A DNA stretch of 13,402 nt from contig JBGUUX010000020.1 in assembly GCA_045133915.1 (NCBI GenBank), forward strand, positions 1 to 13,402. Direction: 5' to 3'. This DNA comes from RGIG7300 sp045133915 (GTDB lineage: Bacteria; Bacillota; Clostridia; Oscillospirales; CAG-272). The notes below the pieces were generated by a model. That model did not search any database, was not told the origin of the DNA, and saw only the letters and a program-made list of their open reading frames with translations. Below are positions 13,265 through 13,402 of the stretch, piece by piece. Both the position numbers and the translations under genes were made by a program. Numbering within the stretch: position 1 is the first letter of the stretch; every line of letters begins with the position of its first letter.

Positions 13265-13402
13265 TTATCTTGTATAACTATGATCATTTACACAAAACAA
13301 TAACCTAACCAAATCATTAAGCGGTCTTTTGTTTTTCAGCGGATGTACAAATCCTATGTTATACACAAACGAAACTATATCCTTTGTCTGCTGCGGATTC
13401 CA
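13265..13402 (-). CDS. Partial unrecognised reading frame at the right edge
   Basis: From the window edge the minus strand stays open for 45 codons to a TAA at 13265-13267. The residues include QQTKDIVSFVYNIGFVHPLK and end LLFCVNDHSYTR. Length and composition are compatible with the C-terminus of a real protein, and hairpins follow at a sensible distance. No family is recognised, and an open frame of this length in AT-rich DNA could also arise by chance. Confidence 0.4.
   Translation of the reverse strand, partial: WNPQQTKDIVSFVYNIGFVHPLKNKRPLNDLVRLLFCVNDHSYTR

Noticed and set aside
1..13402. tRNA or rRNA genes, CRISPR arrays, intact insertion sequences
   Set aside because: No cloverleaf-like or rRNA-like stretch, no regularly spaced direct repeats, and no transposase reading frame was seen by eye.

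Overview
The window looks like a chromosomal segment of a low-to-mid GC Gram-positive anaerobe of the class Clostridia, probably an uncultivated gut-type lineage. This rests on the strong AGGAGG ribosome sites, consensus TTGACA/TATAAT promoters, the adjacent trmK-nif3-type pair, the SLH surface proteins with TCTxxG...CxxCG repeats, and a DUF1858 protein. The taxonomic call is inference from gene content only.

Bases 1-1660 hold a small metalloid-type module: the tail of an upstream gene with its terminator, an ArsR-family repressor with a textbook promoter overlapping a dyad operator, and an ArsP/YraQ-like permease gene. The permease is broken by a single missing base near 1105, and its 3' end runs into unrelated sequence. 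A strong hairpin closes the module. It may be a transferred and decaying cassette.

Bases 1722-8718 hold three large minus-strand genes for exported surface proteins. In transcription order they are a 772-residue protein and its 1097-residue paralogue, each with a signal peptide, an unrecognised N-terminal beta-rich module, Cys-rich repeats and three C-terminal SLH domains, then a 386-residue CBM9/DOMON-like protein with an acidic Thr-rich stalk and a C-terminal membrane anchor. The longer SLH protein appears to carry a second, diverged copy of the N-terminal module. These genes avoid TTA, CTA and TCA codons for long stretches, which suggests high expression.

Bases 8719-9940 hold an AT-rich divergent promoter region and a plus-strand AraC-family regulator that is a plausible regulator of the surface genes. 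A short DUF1858 gene follows with its own consensus promoter and terminator.

Bases 10237-13109 are housekeeping: trmK (tRNA m1A22 methyltransferase) overlapping a Nif3-family gene, then prfB (release factor 2, without the usual programmed frameshift) and a small two-helix membrane protein ending in a strong palindromic terminator. The right edge carries the 3' end of an unrecognised minus-strand reading frame. No tRNA, rRNA, CRISPR array or intact insertion sequence was seen.

The best candidate for something undescribed is the surface-protein locus with its repeated unknown module and (C)CxxC...GH repeats beside an AraC regulator.
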